From JAAXQD01 sp963790095 (GTDB taxonomy: Bacteria; Desulfobacterota; Desulfobacteria; Desulfobacterales; UBA11574): a DNA stretch of 64,000 nt. This document shows, one piece after another, positions 34,616 through 44,182 of the stretch; positions within the stretch are counted from its first letter, which is position 1; every line of letters starts with the position of its first letter. The stretch spans positions 1 to 64,000 of the forward strand of contig CAWBNO010000030.1 of NCBI GenBank assembly GCA_963790095.1. The letters run 5' to 3'. Under the pieces are notes generated by a model, which worked only from the letters and a program-made list of their open reading frames with translations, had not been told where the DNA came from and ran no database searches. Both the position numbers and the translations under genes were made by a program.

Positions 34616-35935
34616 ATGCCAGGAGAACCCATTATCATCAAAGGTAATAAGAAAAGCGGCTTTTTAGACACGGTAAAAGAACTTCTTCCAGAAGGCGGAA
34701 ATCTCAACCTCTGTTTGACCTGTGGCGCCTGTTCTTCAGGATGTCCGGCCACCGGTCTGGAAGATATGGATCCTCGAAAATTTCTGAGGATGGCGGCCCT
34801 GGGCATGGACGAAGAAATCCTAAGTACACCTTGGGTATGGATGTGTACCATGTGCCAGCGGTGTATTTATGTCTGTCCCATGCAAATTGACATTCCCCAG
34901 CTGGTCTATAATGCCAGGGCGGCCTGGCCCAGGGAGGAGCGTCCCAAGGGTATCCTGGGCTCCTGTGACATGGCTTTGAGAAACGACAGTTGCAGTGCCA
35001 TGGGAACGTCCGAGGAGGACTTTAAATTCGTAGTCGAAGACGTTCTCGAGGAATATCAGGAGGCCCAGCCGGAATTCAAGGATATGAAGGCGCCCATCGA
35101 CAAACAGGGCGCCGAATTCTTTTTGAACCAGAATTCCAGGGAACCGGTGACCGAACCGGACGAATTGGTTCCTCTATGGAAAATTCTTCACCTGGCAGGT
35201 GTGGACTGGACCTACGGGAATAAAGGTTGGGCAGCGGAAAACTATTGTATGTTTCTGGCGGATGACCAAGCCTGGGAACACATTACCCGAACCACGTCCA
35301 AACAGGCGGATGACCTGGGGTGTAAAATCTTTCTCAATACCGAATGAGGTCATGTGACTTTCTCAGTCCGGGCCGGACTGAAAAAATTCAACATCGACCA
35401 TAATTTTGAGGTTAAGAACATCTATGAATATTATGCCAAATGGATTCGGGATGGAAGACTGAAGGTCAATTCAGACTGGAACAAAGATTTGAAGATCAAG
35501 TTTACGGTTCAGGATCCGTGCCAGATCGTGCGAAAAAGTTATGGCGACCCCATTGCGGAAGATTTGAGGTTTATCGTCAAATCGGTCGTGGGTGAAGAGA
35601 ACTTCATTGATATGATTCCCAACAGATCGAACAATTACTGTTGCGGCGGCGGCGGCGGTTTTCTTCAGTCAGGATATACCGATGCACGTCGGGCTTACGG
35701 CAAGCTTAAAGCCGACCAGATTCTGGCCACAAATGCCGGTTATTGCATTGCGCCCTGTCACAACTGCCATGCCCAAATTCATGATTTATCGGATCAACTC
35801 GATCATGCATGGCAGACCGTTCATTTGTGGACATTGATCTGCCTTTCCCTGGGAATTCTCGGCCCAAACGAAAGAGAATACCTGGGAGATGACCTCAAAG
35901 ACGTTCTGGTCTTTCACCCGGAATCGGCGATGTAG
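34616..35935 (+). CDS. HdrC-HdrB fused Fe-S oxidoreductase with selenocysteine
   Basis: 439 residues if the TGA at 35345-35347 (codon 244) is read as selenocysteine. Residues 30-100 hold two ferredoxin sites, CLTCGACSSGCPATG and CTMCQRCIYVCPMQI. Then comes the CCG region: IFLNTE-U-GHVTFSV (the family has E-C-G-H), VQDPCQIVRKSYGD, NNYCCGGGGGFL and APCHNCHAQI. The frame downstream is open to 35935 and continues the family exactly. A hairpin follows the TGA (see the SECIS entry). Role: redox subunit moving electrons between flavin HdrA and a disulfide or ferredoxin, in the cytoplasm. The equivalent parts are separate genes in module B (57340, 57644). Confidence 0.85.
35345..35380 (+). promoter_or_regulatory. 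SECIS element (selenocysteine insertion) of the HdrC-HdrB gene
   Basis: After the UGA (35345-35347), 16 bases lead to the stem CAGTCC (35364-35369) and GGACTG (35375-35380), perfectly paired with loop GGGCC (35370-35374). UGA-to-loop distance is 22 nt, in the bacterial SECIS range, and the loop begins with G's as SelB requires. Confidence 0.75.
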
Positions 35936-36015
35936 CCATGGGTCCGGCAAAAGAAACGGCGGACCTTTTAACTATTTAACGACATCTGAATAATGACAAA
36001 AGAGGAAGGAAGCTT

Positions 36016-36888
36016 ATGAGTTTTCAGAAACGATTAACATCAGGTGAATTTGTTGTGCTGGCTGAGATGAATACACCAAAGGGGGTGGATATATCTGAGC
36101 TTGTTACCAATGCACGACGTATCAAAGGACGGGTTGATGCCGTCATTGTTCCTGATATGGACAATGGCATCATGCGAATGAGTGCACTGGCCGGTGGTGT
36201 TCTCATGCACCAGCAGGGCGTTGAATCCATCATTCATGTCTATTGCCGAGACCGTAACCGGATGGCGCTTCAAGGAGATATTCTGGCGGCCCATGTACTG
36301 GGTATTCAGAATCTCGTTGTTGTCCTCGGTGAAGAGATGGTCAAGGGCGATCATCGAGACGCAAAACCGGTTGATGACCTGGATGAACTGGAGCTTTTAG
36401 GCGCCATTCAATCCTTGCAGAAAGGCGTGGACATGGCAGGTTTCGATTTGATTGGGAGTCCCTCTTTTACCGTGGGATGCACCATGGCTCCGTCCGCTGA
36501 CGATGCGGCATTTGAAAAGGAATTGTCACTTGCGAGAAAAAAGATCGAGGCCGGCGCCCAATTTATAATTACGCCGCCTGTCTATGATTTAAATCGCTTT
36601 TTTCCGGCTATGGATGCGTTCAAAAAGTTAGGGGTGCCGATTATTCCCACGGTTTTTCTCATTAAATCCGTTGGGATCGCCAGATATATCTCAACATACG
36701 AACCGGGCGCCCATATTTCCGAAGATGTGATCAAACGTATTCGGAAAGCGTCGGATACGGAAACGGAATGTCTGAGGATTGCCGGAGAAACCGTTGCAGG
36801 TCTGAAAGAAGTTGCTCAGGGCGTTCATATCATTACTCTTGGTTGGGAATACCGGCTTCCTCAGATTCTGGATTATGCCGGAATTTGA
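36016..36888 (+). CDS. MetF-type methylenetetrahydrofolate reductase-like protein (first)
   Basis: 290-residue TIM-barrel of the methylenetetrahydrofolate reductase family. EFVVLAEMNTPKGVDISELV is the first strand, IIHVYCRDRNRMALQGDILA is the folate/flavin region with the family R-D-R-N motif, IQNLVVVLGEEMVKGDHRDA is the Asp-containing strand, and AGAQFIITPPVYDLNRFFPA with VPIIPTVFLIKSVG closes the barrel. A second, closer MetF is encoded at 41156; this one lacks the usual QTQ motif (it reads ITPPVYD) and may have a different acceptor. Preceded by GAGGAAGGAAG. Between the Hdr fusion and HdrA of module A. Confidence 0.85.
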   Translation: MSFQKRLTSGEFVVLAEMNTPKGVDISELVTNARRIKGRVDAVIVPDMDNGIMRMSALAGGVLMHQQGVESIIHVYCRDRNRMALQGDILAAHVLGIQNLVVVLGEEMVKGDHRDAKPVDDLDELELLGAIQSLQKGVDMAGFDLIGSPSFTVGCTMAPSADDAAFEKELSLARKKIEAGAQFIITPPVYDLNRFFPAMDAFKKLGVPIIPTVFLIKSVGIARYISTYEPGAHISEDVIKRIRKASDTETECLRIAGETVAGLKEVAQGVHIITLGWEYRLPQILDYAGI

Positions 36889-36981
36889 TGGTTGTTTTTG
36901 TTATTTTACGGGTTTGATCAATCGCGGATTCGAAAGTAAAAATGATTTCAAACAGACAACAAACATTAGATAAGGGTACAC

Positions 36982-39900
36982 ATGCAAGATCAAAATACGT
37001 TTAAACAAAATCATACGGTACTTGTCATTGGCGGAGGGGTCGGCGGTATTCGGGCTGCCATGGATCTGGCTGAATCGAATCGAGATGTGGTGTTGATCGA
37101 TAAGGCATATTCCATCGGCGGATTGATGACCCAACTGGACCGTACGTTTCCCACCAACAATTGCGATTTGTGCACCCTGTCTCCCAATCTGTCGGAAAGC
37201 GGACGCCAGTTGCATATCGAGCTTCTGGCAATGACGCAGGTTGCCGAAGTCAAAGGAGAGGCAGGTGATTTTAAATTAAAATTAATTACGGAACCACGAT
37301 ATATCGACTTGGATAAGTGCACGGCATGCGGTGATTGTTTTAAGAAGTTTCCGGAATGTGTTCGTTTTTCCCCGGGTCTCGATCATCGTGCGCCCACCTG
37401 TATGCGTTATCCCCAGGCAATTCCCCATGCCTTTTCCATTGATATAGAAAAATGCAATGATATTGATACACTGGTCAAGATTTGCAAGGCGGGTGCCATC
37501 CTCCCTGAAGATACCCAAAAGATTCGTGAAGTAGAAGCCGGCGCCATTGTCCTTGCGCCGGGAGCCGAGGTGTTTGACCCTGGCAAATTGGATAGTTTGG
37601 GTTACGCGGCAAACCCTGATGTGGTGACCAGCCTGGAATATGAACGCATATTATCCGCATCCGGCCCTACCCAGGGTGAACTTGTTCGTCCTTCAGATGG
37701 AAAACAACCCGAATAAAATAGCCTGGATTCAGTGTGTGGGATCGCGCAGCCTTCATGAAGGCGCTGCTTCATATTGTTCCAGCGCCTGTTGTATGTTTGC
37801 ATTGAAGGAGGCCATCGTAACCAAGGAGCGCTTTCAAGATTCCATTGAAACCTCCATCTTTTATATGGACATGAGAACATTCGGCAAAGACTATGAATTG
37901 TATTTAAATCGGGCCAAAGACGATTACGGTATTCGCCTGGTGAGAAGTCGCCCCCATAGTGTTTTACATGAACCGGAAACAGGGTCTCTGTCCATCATCT
38001 ATACGCCCCATGACAGCAATACCAATGTCACCGAAGATTTCGATATGGTGGTGCTTTCCACCGGCTTCAAGGTTTCCCGGGACGTTCAGGATTTGGCAGT
38101 GAAACTGGGGGTTGAGTTGAACGAACATCATTTTGCAAAAACAGATAGCTTTAGCCCGGTGGCCACTTCCAGGCCCGGCATTTATGTCTGTGGAATGTTC
38201 GAGAGTCCCAAAGATATCCCCGAAACCATGGTCCAAGCCAGTGCAGCAGCATTTTGTGCGTCAAAAGATTTGCCTGTAATCCCTGAAATTGCGGAAAGTG
38301 CCGAAGAATTTCCACCGGAGCGTGACGTCAGCAAGGAACCCTTAAGAATCGGTGTATTTGTTTGCGACTGCGGGTTAAACATCGGGGGGGTAATTAATGC
38401 AAAGGGGCTGGCGGATTATGCAGGAACACTTCCCGATGTGAAGGTATCGGAAATGATCGGCCATGGGTGCAGCCGGGAATCCTTGGTACAGGTTAAAAAC
38501 GTTATCATCGAAAAGAAGCTTAACCGTGTGGTCATCGGCGGGTGTTCGCCCAGAACTCACGAAACCAAATTTCAGGATACCCTTCGCCGGGCAGGCCTCA
38601 ATAAATACCTTGTTGAAATCGCCAACATACGGGATCAGGATACATGGGTTCATTTTGATCGGCCTGACGATGCATCCGATAAGGCACAAGAACTGATTCG
38701 TATGGCAACGACCAGCGTGGCGTTGTCCCGATCGCTTACGGACAATATTTTCCCAATGAACAAAGATGTTTTAGTGATTGGCGGCGGTGTAACAGGGATG
38801 AATGCTGCTTTAAGCATGGCATATATGGGGTTTAAGGTGTATCTGGCAGAACGGTCCGTCGAATTAGGAGGTGTGGCAAAAAAAATTCATAAGACCATTG
38901 AGGGGAATGATGTGCAAGCCTATATGACGGATCTGATTAACAGAACCACACAACATGATCGCATTGAAGTCATCACCAATGCGTTTATTGTGGATCACAC
39001 GGGTATGCCGGGTATGTTCAAAACCGGGTTCCAAATCGCACCGCAGATGTTTTACCGGCAGATCACCCACGGTGTGACTATTTTGGCCACCGGGGCGTTA
39101 CCAAACCAACCCAAAGAATACCTTTTGGGAGAACATAAAAAGGTCATGACCCAACTCGATATGGATGCGATGATAGAAAATCATCCGGATGAAATCAAGG
39201 ATGTTGCCAACGTTGTAATGATCCAGTGTGTTGGGTCCCGGTGTCCGGATAACCCTAATTGTTCGCGTATTTGCTGTCAATCGGCCGTAAAAAATGCCCT
39301 CAGAGTTCTGGAACTCAATCCAACGGCTCAAATTTTTGTTTTGTATCAAGATATGCGAACCTATGGATTTTATGAAGATTATTATAAAAAAGCCCGTGAA
39401 AAGGGGGTTGTTTTTGTTCAATATGAGGCGGATGAGCCACCCGAAGTTAAAGCCATTGATGAGCAGTTGAAAGTTACATTTTATGATTCGATTCTCAGAC
39501 GAAAAGTATCGGTTTATTCGGATTGTTTATGCTTGAGCACGGGACTCATTGCCGACGAGGAATCCACGGAAGATTTGGGCAGGATATTTCATATTCCGAA
39601 AACCAGTGACAACTATTTTCTTGAGGATCATATTAAGCTCAGGCCCATAGACCTGCCGGTCCCGGGATTTTTTGTGGCCGGCACGGCCCATGCGCCCAAG
39701 ACCATCCGGGAGTGTATTGCCCAGGCCCAGGCTGCGGCAGGCAGGGCCCATTCCATGTTGGCCCAAGATACGCTAAATCTCGGCGCTGCAATTGCACGGG
39801 TAGAGAAAGAGAAATGTGCGGCCTGTTTGATCTGTGTCCGGGCCTGCCCCTTTAACATCCCATTTATTAATGCAGACGGATATTCTCAAATCGATCCGGC

Positions 39901-40021
39901 CCAGTGCCATGGATGCGGTATATGTGCCGCTGAATGCCCGGCCAAGGCCATTCAACTTATGCAATATGAAGACGATCAGATCATGGCCAAACTGACGGGA
40001 CTTTTGGAAAGGATGAACTAA
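36982..40021 (+). CDS. hdrA: HdrA-HdrA fused flavin/Fe-S subunit, one frameshift
   Basis: 1012 residues if one C of CCC at 37708-37710 is treated as extra (RPSDGKQP then NKIAWIQCVGSR, an exact family join). First module (1-450): FAD loop VLVIGGGVGGIRAAMDLA, CDLC site, and ferredoxin-like sites that are degenerate (CTACGDC then F where the fourth Cys belongs; C158 then C168). Second module (450-1012): GVFVCDCGLNIGGVI, second FAD loop VLVIGGGVTGMNAALSMA, then intact CAACLICVRACP and CHGCGICAAECP at the end. It bifurcates or confurcates electrons in Hdr complexes. The module B equivalents are two genes (53589, 54968). ATG 36982 follows a gap with weak ribosome site. Confidence 0.85.
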
Positions 40022-40455
40022 TGGAGAATTTTGAACCGACTATCGTGGCTTTTTGTTGCCATTATTGTGCCTATACGGCGGCAGATATGGCAGGGAGCAA
40101 ACGACTTTGCTATCCCCCCAATGTCAAGATTATAAAGGTTCCCTGCTCCGGCAAGGTCGATGCCATCCACATTATGAAAGCCCTTGAAATGGGGGCTGAC
40201 GGTGTTTATGTGGCGGGTTGTTTGGAGGGAGATTGTCATTTTAAAAGCGGCAATATCGATGCCGCAAAACGGGTGGCCTATATCAAAAAGTTGCTTGATG
40301 AGATTGGCATTGGCGGAGAACGGGTGGAAATGATTTTAATGTCAGCCGGCATGGGGGAACGTTTTGCGCAGACCGCCGCCGATATGACGGAAAAAATCCG
40401 CAAACTGGGACCCAACCCGGTTAAATTCGCTCCCAAAGCAAATAACGCGGCATAA
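40021..40455 (+). CDS. mvhD: MvhD-like [2Fe-2S]/Fe-S electron-transfer subunit
   Basis: 144 residues of the MvhD/hydrogenase-delta family that links HdrA to an electron donor. Cysteines: AFCCHYCAYTAADMAG, LCYPPNVKIIKVPCSGKVDA, AGCLEGDCHFKSGN. The start codon overlaps the hdrA stop (TAATG), so translation is coupled. In methanogens the partner is a hydrogenase; here no hydrogenase is present in the operon, so another dehydrogenase (MetF) probably takes its place. Confidence 0.92.
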   Translation: MENFEPTIVAFCCHYCAYTAADMAGSKRLCYPPNVKIIKVPCSGKVDAIHIMKALEMGADGVYVAGCLEGDCHFKSGNIDAAKRVAYIKKLLDEIGIGGERVEMILMSAGMGERFAQTAADMTEKIRKLGPNPVKFAPKANNAA

Positions 40456-40490
40456 TAATAATTTTTATATATAAAGGAGAGTGAACAACA

Positions 40491-41159
40491 ATGATCACTG
40501 CTGAACGTAAACCAATGGAAGAACTCATTGAATGCCTGGCACCGTATCACCGCATTCTTCTTGTGGGATGCAACGAGTGTGTAACGGTGTGCTCGGCAGG
40601 GGGAAGAAAGGAGGTCGGAATTTTATCTTCCGCCCTCCAGATGGCATTTATGAAAGAAGGAAAGACGCTGGAGGTTAAAGAAATGACCCTCGAAAGGCAA
40701 TGCGATCCTGAATATGTAGAAGAGCTTGTCACCCACATTGATCAAGCGGAAGCGGTTATGTCCATGGCTTGCGGCTGCGGCGTTCAGGAAATTGCCAGAC
40801 GGTTTAAAGCCAAGCCGGTTTTTCCGGCCGTGAACACAACGTTCATGGGCGCTTCGGAACGTCAGGGGGTGTGGGCGGAAAGATGCCAGGGATGCGGAGA
40901 GTGCGTTTTGGGATTGACCGGAGGGGTCTGTCCCATTGCACGATGTTCAAAGCAGCTTTTGAACGGCCCTTGCGGTGGATCCACAAACGGCAAGTGTGAG
41001 GTGGATTCGGATATGGATTGCGCCTGGCAGCTCATCTGGGATCGGCTGAAAGCGTTGGGAATAGAAGATCAATACGAAAAAAATATAGCGGCAAAAGACT
41101 GGCGAACAGGTCGCGGCGGCGGACCCCGTAAAATAATAAGAGAGGATTTGGTAAAATGA
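40491..41159 (+). CDS. metV: MetV-like zinc/Fe-S subunit of methylenetetrahydrofolate reductase
   Basis: 222 residues matching the MTHFR C-terminal-domain (MetV) family. LVGCNECVTVCSAGGRKEVG, AVMSMACGCGVQEIARRF, ERCQGCGECVLGLTGGVCPI, then CSKQLLNGPCGGSTNGKCEV give a metal-cluster-rich protein. In Moorella and similar anaerobes MetV and MetF form the reductase with HdrABC-MvhD. Ends four bases inside the next gene (41156), coupling MetV and MetF. AAAGGAGAG precedes ATG 40491. Confidence 0.9.
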   Translation: MITAERKPMEELIECLAPYHRILLVGCNECVTVCSAGGRKEVGILSSALQMAFMKEGKTLEVKEMTLERQCDPEYVEELVTHIDQAEAVMSMACGCGVQEIARRFKAKPVFPAVNTTFMGASERQGVWAERCQGCGECVLGLTGGVCPIARCSKQLLNGPCGGSTNGKCEVDSDMDCAWQLIWDRLKALGIEDQYEKNIAAKDWRTGRGGGPRKIIREDLVK

Positions 41160-42085
41160 AGACCGAAAGTGTACTGGAAAAAGTGTTTGCTTCAGGTGAG
41201 CTGGCAGTGACCTCCGAATGTGGACCTCCACGGGGCGCCGTGCCGGAAAAGATCATTGAAAAAGCCAAGATGCTTAAGGGATATGTGGATGCGGTTAACG
41301 TTACGGACAACCAGACAGCCATGGTCCGAATGTCCAGTTTTGCCGCCTGTGTGTTTATTAGACAATTGGGGATGAGTCCCATCCTTCAAATGGTGACCAG
41401 AGACCGTAACCGGTTGGCCATGCAAGCGGACATTCTGGGCGCCTATTCACACGGCATCGATAACATACTTTGTTTATCCGGTGATCACCCTCACTTTGGC
41501 GATCACCCCATGGCGGCTAATGTGCATGACATCGATTCCGTGCAGTTCGTTCAGATGATCAGAGATATGCGGGATAAGGGCAAATTTCAGGGGGGAGACG
41601 ATATTTTGAATCCACCCAAAATGTTTATCGGTGCGGCAGCCAACCCGTTTGCCGACCCTTTTGAACTTCGGGTGGCTCGCCTGGCTAAAAAGATCAAGGC
41701 AGGAACCGATTTCATTCAAACCCAGTGTATCTACAACCTGGACAAATTTGAGAAGTGGATGGAAGGCGTTCGTGACCGAGGTCTCCATGAAAAGGTCAAT
41801 ATTATGGCCGGAATTACGCCCATGAAAACTGTAGGGATGGCCAAATATATGAAAAACAGGGTGCCTGGAATGGATGTGCCGGATGAAATAATCAAACGTA
41901 TGGCCGGTGTTCCCAAAGAAAAGCAGCCCGAAGAAGGAATCAAAATCAGTGTGGAAGCCATCGAGCGCCTAAAGGCTGTGGAAGGCATAAAAGGATTTCA
42001 CGTTATGGCAATAGAGTGGGAACAGAAGGTTCCGGAGATAGTAGAAAGAGCCGGACTTCTTCCAAGGCCCACAATTGATCTTTAG
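41156..42085 (+). CDS. metF: Methylenetetrahydrofolate reductase MetF
   Basis: 309-residue MetF of the Wood-Ljungdahl/C1 pathway, reducing methylene-H4F to methyl-H4F or running in reverse during acetate oxidation. ELAVTSECGPPRGAVPEKII is the first strand with the catalytic Glu; TRDRNRLAMQADILGAYSHG and ILCLSGDHPHFGDHPMAANV include the conserved R-D-R-N and Asp; TDFIQTQCIYNLDKFEKWME carries the QTQ motif. FAD-binding residues appear intact. Overlaps metV by four bases. Last enzyme gene of the module A operon before the response regulator. Confidence 0.95.
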   Translation: MKTESVLEKVFASGELAVTSECGPPRGAVPEKIIEKAKMLKGYVDAVNVTDNQTAMVRMSSFAACVFIRQLGMSPILQMVTRDRNRLAMQADILGAYSHGIDNILCLSGDHPHFGDHPMAANVHDIDSVQFVQMIRDMRDKGKFQGGDDILNPPKMFIGAAANPFADPFELRVARLAKKIKAGTDFIQTQCIYNLDKFEKWMEGVRDRGLHEKVNIMAGITPMKTVGMAKYMKNRVPGMDVPDEIIKRMAGVPKEKQPEEGIKISVEAIERLKAVEGIKGFHVMAIEWEQKVPEIVERAGLLPRPTIDL

Positions 42086-42148
42086 TTCAATTATTCATTA
42101 AATGAAAGAAACGAGCAATCAATTTTAATTATAAAAGGAGGAAAGGCA

Positions 42149-42535
42149 ATGAGTGATAAGCAACATATCCTAGTGGTAGACGATGACCCAGATCTGGTTG
42201 AGTCGATTGCCATGAAGCTGGAAAGCAATAATTTTCGGGTAACCAAGGCGTATGATGGGGTTGAAGCTTGGGAACGGATTAAGGAAGATCGGCCGGAGCT
42301 GATTATTCTGGATGTCATGATGCCGAGAAAAGATGGGTATGAGGTATGTGACGAGATTAAAAAGGACGATCAATACAAAGATATCACGGTGGTTCTTCTT
42401 ACCGCGGTGGGCGATGCCGTAACAACGACCCAATATACCCATTTTGGCGGCAAAACAACCTTGGCTGAAGATTTTATTCCAAAACCCATCGATTTGGATA
42501 AACTGATGGGCATTGTAAAGGAAAATCTCGAATAA
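42149..42535 (+). CDS. Single-domain response regulator
   Basis: 128-residue CheY-like receiver. ILVVDDDPDLVESIAMKLES has the acidic pair; LIILDVMMPRKDGYEVCDEI has the phospho-Asp (D53-54) and VVLLTAVGDAVTTTQ the Thr; FIPKPIDLDKLMGIV has the conserved Lys. It is 63 bases after metF with AAAGGAGGAAAGG, so it is the likely end of the module A operon. Its kinase may be 44183 or 45722. What output it controls is unknown as it has no DNA-binding domain. Confidence 0.9.
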   Translation: MSDKQHILVVDDDPDLVESIAMKLESNNFRVTKAYDGVEAWERIKEDRPELIILDVMMPRKDGYEVCDEIKKDDQYKDITVVLLTAVGDAVTTTQYTHFGGKTTLAEDFIPKPIDLDKLMGIVKENLE

Positions 42536-42899
42536 TTCCAACGGCCCTTGAAGAACGCCGGATGCCTTATCGAGATTCCAGGGCATACGAATGTTCAACG
42601 GATCAATGGAGAATACATAATTTTGGACTGGGGTGGTGAGAATCGCCGTGTATACAGATGGAATTTTAATCCCATTTTTGTTCCATATCTTCCATATCTG
42701 AAGGTATCAGGTTTCGGGTGTCAGGAATGACGACCAGAGGCGCTGAAACCTGAAACCTGACACCCGGCATACGGGAAGGAATAAATATGGGACATTTTTT
42801 AAAGCCATATTATGGCAATTTTAATCATCCCAGTATTGGACGGTGGATTTGGCATCAGAAATTAACTTGCGAGATCCTAAATTCTAACGTAAATTTATT
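42536..42899. other. Intergenic region with a long inverted repeat
   Basis: 364 bases. The inverted repeat CGGGTGTCAGG (42715-42725) and CCTGACACCCG (42756-42766) is perfect over 11 bases around a 30-base loop, with CAGGTTTC and GAAACCTG in the flanks. A dispersed-repeat or terminator role is possible; no gene is supported. Confidence 0.5.
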
Positions 42900-43433
42900 A
42901 TGAACAATACCCGGGAAAGCATCGACAAAAAAATACGAATCAATGGCATCAAACTCAGTACGGAACTGGTCCAGATAAATCTTTTGAATCGTTTATTCCC
43001 GCAGGATTCCCGAGCTCTTTTTTTTCGACTTCTGGCTCAACATCAGATCAATATTCCCTTTATTTTGACCAGCTGTATGGGTGAAAAAATTATAGGATCG
43101 TGCTGTGTGGCGGCTGAAGATATCCATCGGATAAAAAAAGTTGTTGCAGGGGAACCTAAACTCAAAGAAAATCTGGAATTCATTCCAGGTGTCGGCACGT
43201 TGTCCATATTCCCGCATCATTCGAACCTGAAACTGCTGGGAGTATCTTTTTATCTTTTGAGTAAGGTACGTCTCCCGCTATATGGCATGGCATCGTCTAT
43301 ATCTTCCCTGACATTTATCACGGATTATTCACTCTTGGATGAAGCGGTTACAACTTTGCTGGAATACATGGACCTGCCACCGAATCCTGCACCGTTTAGA
43401 CCGGAAACTCATGTGATACAAAAAAAAAGGTAA
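42900..43433 (+). CDS. Hypothetical ACT-like protein
   Basis: 177 residues, no family recognised with certainty. Residues 20-95 (IKLSTELVQINLLNRLFPQD through SCMGEKIIGSCCVAAEDIHR) have alternating strand-helix character of ACT/aspartate-kinase regulatory type, and LEFIPGVGTLSIFPHHSNLK with MASSISSLTFITDYSLLDEA repeats that pattern, so a tandem ACT fold is possible. No clear ribosome site precedes ATG 42900. Adjacent to another possibly ACT-like gene, 43487. Inferred sensor of small molecules. Confidence 0.55.
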   Translation: MNNTRESIDKKIRINGIKLSTELVQINLLNRLFPQDSRALFFRLLAQHQINIPFILTSCMGEKIIGSCCVAAEDIHRIKKVVAGEPKLKENLEFIPGVGTLSIFPHHSNLKLLGVSFYLLSKVRLPLYGMASSISSLTFITDYSLLDEAVTTLLEYMDLPPNPAPFRPETHVIQKKR

Positions 43434-43434
43434 C

Positions 43435-43462
43435 AGTTCAGCCACAAAGACGCTAAGACACC
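43435..43462. repeat. Dispersed repeat copy (cagccacaaagac type)
   Basis: AGTTCAGCCACAAAGACGCT followed by AAGACACC; related to the inverted repeat at 20342-20418. Lies in the short gap between two hypothetical genes. Confidence 0.5.
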
Positions 43463-43486
43463 AAAATAATAATTTAAGGAAAAACA

Positions 43487-43984
43487 GTGGAGACGATTGC
43501 CGTTTATTGGGAACCAAAGCCTAAAACATACGGTTTTAGAGGGGTTACCGATTTGTCTTTGATGAATATTGAAATTAAACCGGGAGAAATGGGCCAATGG
43601 GGTCTTTGGCTTATGGAATTGGCAGGTCTTGATATCGGTTTCCATCTAATTTTGGCAAAGTATTCGACGCATCAGAAATTTCGATTGTACATTTTACTTG
43701 AGAATATTTGGGCCGATCGCGTATTATCTTATATTGGCAAGAAAATCGATCTGGATTCTGAAAAAGATTTCCATTTAACTTATCCAGTGGAGCTCATTAG
43801 CTTCCAGGGTCCTCATTTTGGCGACAGGTATGGGATCGCCGATACGGCTTTTAAAGCATTGGACGGGCAAGGCGTTCCGGTTTTAATAACAGTATGCTCC
43901 GGGGCTGCCGTTTACATTGTGTTGCCTGAAAACATGCTACAGGAGGCCAGACCTTTATTGGCCGAAGCATTCGAGGTCCCTTAA
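43487..43984 (+). CDS. Hypothetical ACT-like protein (GTG start)
   Basis: 165 residues with GTG start at 43487 after AAGGAAAA. METIAVYWEPKPKTYGFRGV starts a strand-helix pattern; IAVYWEP, DLSLMNIEIKPGEMGQWGLW, LDIGFHLILAKYSTHQKFRL and YGIADTAFKALDGQGVPVLI suggest two ACT-like modules. Possibly paralogous to, or paired with, the protein at 42900. No catalytic domain. Function unknown. Confidence 0.55.
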   Translation: METIAVYWEPKPKTYGFRGVTDLSLMNIEIKPGEMGQWGLWLMELAGLDIGFHLILAKYSTHQKFRLYILLENIWADRVLSYIGKKIDLDSEKDFHLTYPVELISFQGPHFGDRYGIADTAFKALDGQGVPVLITVCSGAAVYIVLPENMLQEARPLLAEAFEVP

Positions 43985-43994
43985 CAATAGGACT

Positions 43995-44009
43995 TGGGGC
44001 TTCGCCCCA
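43995..44009 (+). terminator. Short GC hairpin after the 43487 gene
   Basis: TGGGGC-TTC-GCCCCA, perfect six-base-pair stem, followed by a T-containing stretch (TTTGG). Weak terminator candidate. Confidence 0.4.
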
Positions 44010-44010
44010 T

Positions 44011-44047
44011 TTGGAATGTTGGAATAGTGGAACGATGGAATAATTGG
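44011..44047. repeat. Degenerate short tandem repeat (TGGAATA-type)
   Basis: TTGGAATG, TTGGAATAG, TGGAACGA, TGGAATAA, TTGG: about four copies of a 8-9-base unit in a non-coding gap. Such runs are scattered in some Deltaproteobacteria; no function suggested. Confidence 0.5.
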
Positions 44048-44182
44048 TTTTGAAAAAGGGAGTTATTGATCAAATCCATCTCGACATGTGTGCGGCAGAA
44101 ACAAGAAGCCTCAATAAAGTGATATCTTTTAAAACAGGTATAATATTCCGACACGTTCAAATATCGGCATCAGCTCACGAAC

